8,817 nt of DNA, taken from NCBI GenBank assembly GCA_902489185.1, contig CABTZC010000069.1, positions 1 to 8,817 of the forward strand, written 5' to 3'. The notes under the pieces are model-generated. The model made no database searches. It was not told the origin of the DNA and saw only the letters and a list, made by a program, of their open reading frames with translations. Position 1 is the stretch's first letter; the number at the start of each line of letters is the position of its first letter. This document shows positions 6,808 through 8,817 of this stretch, piece by piece. The stretch is from an uncultured Brevibacterium sp. Its GTDB lineage: Bacteria > Actinomycetota > Actinomycetes > Actinomycetales > Brevibacteriaceae. Made by a program: the position numbers and the translations under genes.

Positions 6808-8817
6808 GCCCTTGACACTCTCAGCTCTGACCGTCTCAGCACCCCCGAGGTCGAATCGCAGCAACCCACGGGTGCGCGCCTGCACCTGTCCAAGCGTGCA
6901 TACCAAACGTTGTGGCCCCTCAACCCGCATCGCCGGTGGTTGCGCAACCGCATCCGCGCCGATCGAACCGTCCCTGGACTGTCCGATTACACTCTGTCGC
7001 CCACCGCGATCTTGCGCTGGGTCAACGACGACCTCATTGTGGTGCGTCGTCGGGGGTTCCCATCCACATACGACTCCAATGCGCACGGCCTGCTGGACTA
7101 CATCCGGGACACCGGCACCGTCGCCATCACTTCGGTGACATGGGAGCCGGAGTTTTACCTCGAAGTGGTTTTCAACGGTGTTGAGTTCACCCTTAACGAT
7201 GCACCGGTCACCCCGACTGATCTGATCACGGCGATTTCTGAGCACGTTGAACAAGGACAGTGCGCGGTTCTCAACCTGGGACCGGCACAGCAGTTCCGGG
7301 AGACGGGCACCCAGGTGCGTTTCTTGATTGCCCGAGGTGGCAATGAGACGGCGGCGGTTGTCGCCAGGTCCGTTGCACCGACGCAGTCGGTTCAAGCTGT
7401 TGAAGAAAAGCTGGTCGAACTGTTTTCACAGTCCAGCTTCAGCTTCACAGCGTTCGCCCTCGACGCACTCATCCGGCCCGACGGGAGTTTTCTCGTCACC
7501 GATGTTCTGGCAGACCCTCCCTACCCTCAGCCACATGAGCTCACGGAGGAAGGGGCCCAGATCTTTAACGAGGTTTTGGCCCAATTCGCTGACGCGTATC
7601 GCGACAAGCGTGGTGTGCGCCGCCTGTTCCAGGTTGCAAAACGAAAAGCTCGCAGCGCCGTGCGGCGTGCATACGCATCTAAGCTCCGGTCGACCGGTTT
7701 TACCCGCAGGATGGCGGGGCTGTGGGTGCGCGAGCTCGAACGTGATGTGCTCAAAGATAGCGACGAACCGGCCTACGTGCGCGCACGACGGCACCGTGCC
7801 GGTTTCCTCACCCCAACGGTCGAACGTTTAGGGGTCACTGAAGACAACCACGAACAGTTCATCTCCGACCGCGACTATATGTATGCGCAGCCTTTTAACG
7901 GCACATACGGTAAGTGGGTACGTGACCGAGTTTCGTCAATCACGGTCTTTGAACCGTTCCGCGACCGTTTCGAAACCATGCACTATCAGTTCATGCAGCG
8001 CGACGGCCAATTGCAGGTGATCCCACTTTCACCTGTTGCGCGTGGCTATAGCTGGGACAATCAGGGTGTTGCCGAGTTCTTGGAAGCGCACCCGCACATG
8101 GAGCTTGTAGCTGCTTCGTGGGCTGCCAAAACCCGCATCGAACTCCACCACAAAGATGATGGAAGTATTGAGATTGGTGGCGTGTCCTATACCGTCGACG
8201 AGTTCACTCAAATCCTCACCCGTCGCGTGCGCACGCAGTTTCTGGTGATGCGCGAACCAGCGGTCGAGTTTGCAACTCTGGTCAACGGTGATGCGGGCGT
8301 GAATACGCGCGTGCAGGTCACGATGATGAATCCGACGGGTGCGGACCCGCGACCGACGGAAGCGTTTGTTGTGAGCACCGAGGAGTTACCTCGCCCTCTG
8401 TTCGAACAGCTCGCCGGGCTCACCCGTGAGGAAGATGAAGAGACCAATGGCGAGTCCACGACTTCTGTCCGGGGATTCGACGCCGACCAGGTAGACGAAA
8501 TCCTTGCCCGCGATGAGCACATCGCCGATGCAGAAACCCGCGCTGCCAGCCTCAACGAGGAATGGGACAGCAACGAGGCGGATGAAGCCCACGAGCGCAC
8601 CTCTGTCGTGAAAGTGCGGTTTTACGCTCAGCTAGACCTAGAAACAGGCGAATACACAGAAACACGGGCCAGTATTGGCGGCAAATTGCACCGCTTCAGT
8701 AAGCACCCTGTCACTGGCGCCCGTATAGGGGGCACCGTCTCCGGTTGGAACGACGTGACAGAGCTGCTGACGGCCATGTGCGAGTTCGCTCCACAGCTGC
8801 GTTTCGTTCGCTTTACC
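6805..8817 (+). CDS. Large protein with two diverged ATP-grasp-like modules, 3' end outside the window
   Basis: The frame stays open for 671 codons to the window edge. Module 1 (~73-265) resembles the C-terminal half of the upstream ATP-grasp ligase: FNGVEFTLN (123-131) ~ VNGKEVRLN, GTQVRFLIA ~ NTLRVLTM, and FALDALIRPDGSFLVTDV (217-234) ~ YIGWDIVIGPDGPMVLEAN. The metal ligands Glu and Asn become Thr232 and Val234, and no Lys or glycine loop is seen at the ATP strand. A very basic linker (~270-345) leads to module 2: DYMYAQPFNGTYGKWVRDRV (from 357) is the family's N-terminal signature. SW at 438-439 begins the strand where the Lys would be, and HPVTGARIGG (634-643) matches HPDTGARI. An acidic insert (~524-598) interrupts module 2. 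At the edge RFVRFT stands where the ligase has YIGWD. No signal peptide or membrane segment. Likely a non-catalytic or altered partner of the preceding enzyme; homology is inferred by eye. Confidence 0.75.
   Translation, partial: MALDTLSSDRLSTPEVESQQPTGARLHLSKRAYQTLWPLNPHRRWLRNRIRADRTVPGLSDYTLSPTAILRWVNDDLIVVRRRGFPSTYDSNAHGLLDYIRDTGTVAITSVTWEPEFYLEVVFNGVEFTLNDAPVTPTDLITAISEHVEQGQCAVLNLGPAQQFRETGTQVRFLIARGGNETAAVVARSVAPTQSVQAVEEKLVELFSQSSFSFTAFALDALIRPDGSFLVTDVLADPPYPQPHELTEEGAQIFNEVLAQFADAYRDKRGVRRLFQVAKRKARSAVRRAYASKLRSTGFTRRMAGLWVRELERDVLKDSDEPAYVRARRHRAGFLTPTVERLGVTEDNHEQFISDRDYMYAQPFNGTYGKWVRDRVSSITVFEPFRDRFETMHYQFMQRDGQLQVIPLSPVARGYSWDNQGVAEFLEAHPHMELVAASWAAKTRIELHHKDDGSIEIGGVSYTVDEFTQILTRRVRTQFLVMREPAVEFATLVNGDAGVNTRVQVTMMNPTGADPRPTEAFVVSTEELPRPLFEQLAGLTREEDEETNGESTTSVRGFDADQVDEILARDEHIADAETRAASLNEEWDSNEADEAHERTSVVKVRFYAQLDLETGEYTETRASIGGKLHRFSKHPVTGARIGGTVSGWNDVTELLTAMCEFAPQLRFVRFT

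Noticed and set aside
7328..7831. 167-codon plus-strand frame, and minus-strand frames at 7426-7794 and 8208-8600
   Set aside because: They overlap the open frame from 6805 to the window end, which has a strong Shine-Dalgarno and ATP-grasp-like motifs; these are its shadows.
1..8817. CRISPR array, tRNA or rRNA genes
   Set aside because: No regularly spaced repeats, cloverleaf structures or rRNA signatures were found in reading the window.

Overview
The window is almost entirely one rightward, tightly packed operon of actinobacterial character. It is GC-rich (roughly 60% by eye), uses GTG and ATG starts, and has ATGA stop/start overlaps and strong Shine-Dalgarno sequences. It carries cell-surface polysaccharide genes. 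The first ~314 bases look foreign to it: they are about 40-45% GC and hold, on the minus strand, the last ~90 codons of an L-carnitine dehydrogenase / 3-hydroxyacyl-CoA dehydrogenase-type gene of Bacillota flavour, followed by a strong intrinsic terminator at 1-29. The species cannot be named from the sequence.

Layout: 1-29 terminator; 42-314 (-) dehydrogenase 3' fragment; ~312-317 an abrupt junction at which both flanking genes lose their 5' ends; 335-1417 (+) GT4-type glycosyltransferase lacking its usual first residues; 1414-2979 (+) asparagine-synthetase-like protein with a PP-loop but no glutaminase cysteine; 2976-5591 (+) large multidomain protein with a central GT4 glycosyltransferase domain; 5610-6803 (+) complete sugar-transfer-associated ATP-grasp ligase; 6805 to the window end (+) a large open frame, incomplete at 3', that contains two diverged ATP-grasp-like modules in tandem. 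No gap in the operon exceeds 18 bp. No promoter, tRNA, rRNA, CRISPR array or transposon was seen.

How the genes may work together (inference): two glycosyltransferases build a surface glycan, and an adenylating AsnB-fold protein, an intact ATP-grasp ligase and a tandem ATP-grasp-like partner form amide bonds that decorate it, perhaps with amino acids. The combination of one intact ATP-grasp enzyme with a neighbouring double module that appears to lack the catalytic residues is the most unusual part of the window. The 312-317 junction most likely reflects a chimeric assembly, or else a real recombination; the sequence alone cannot decide.
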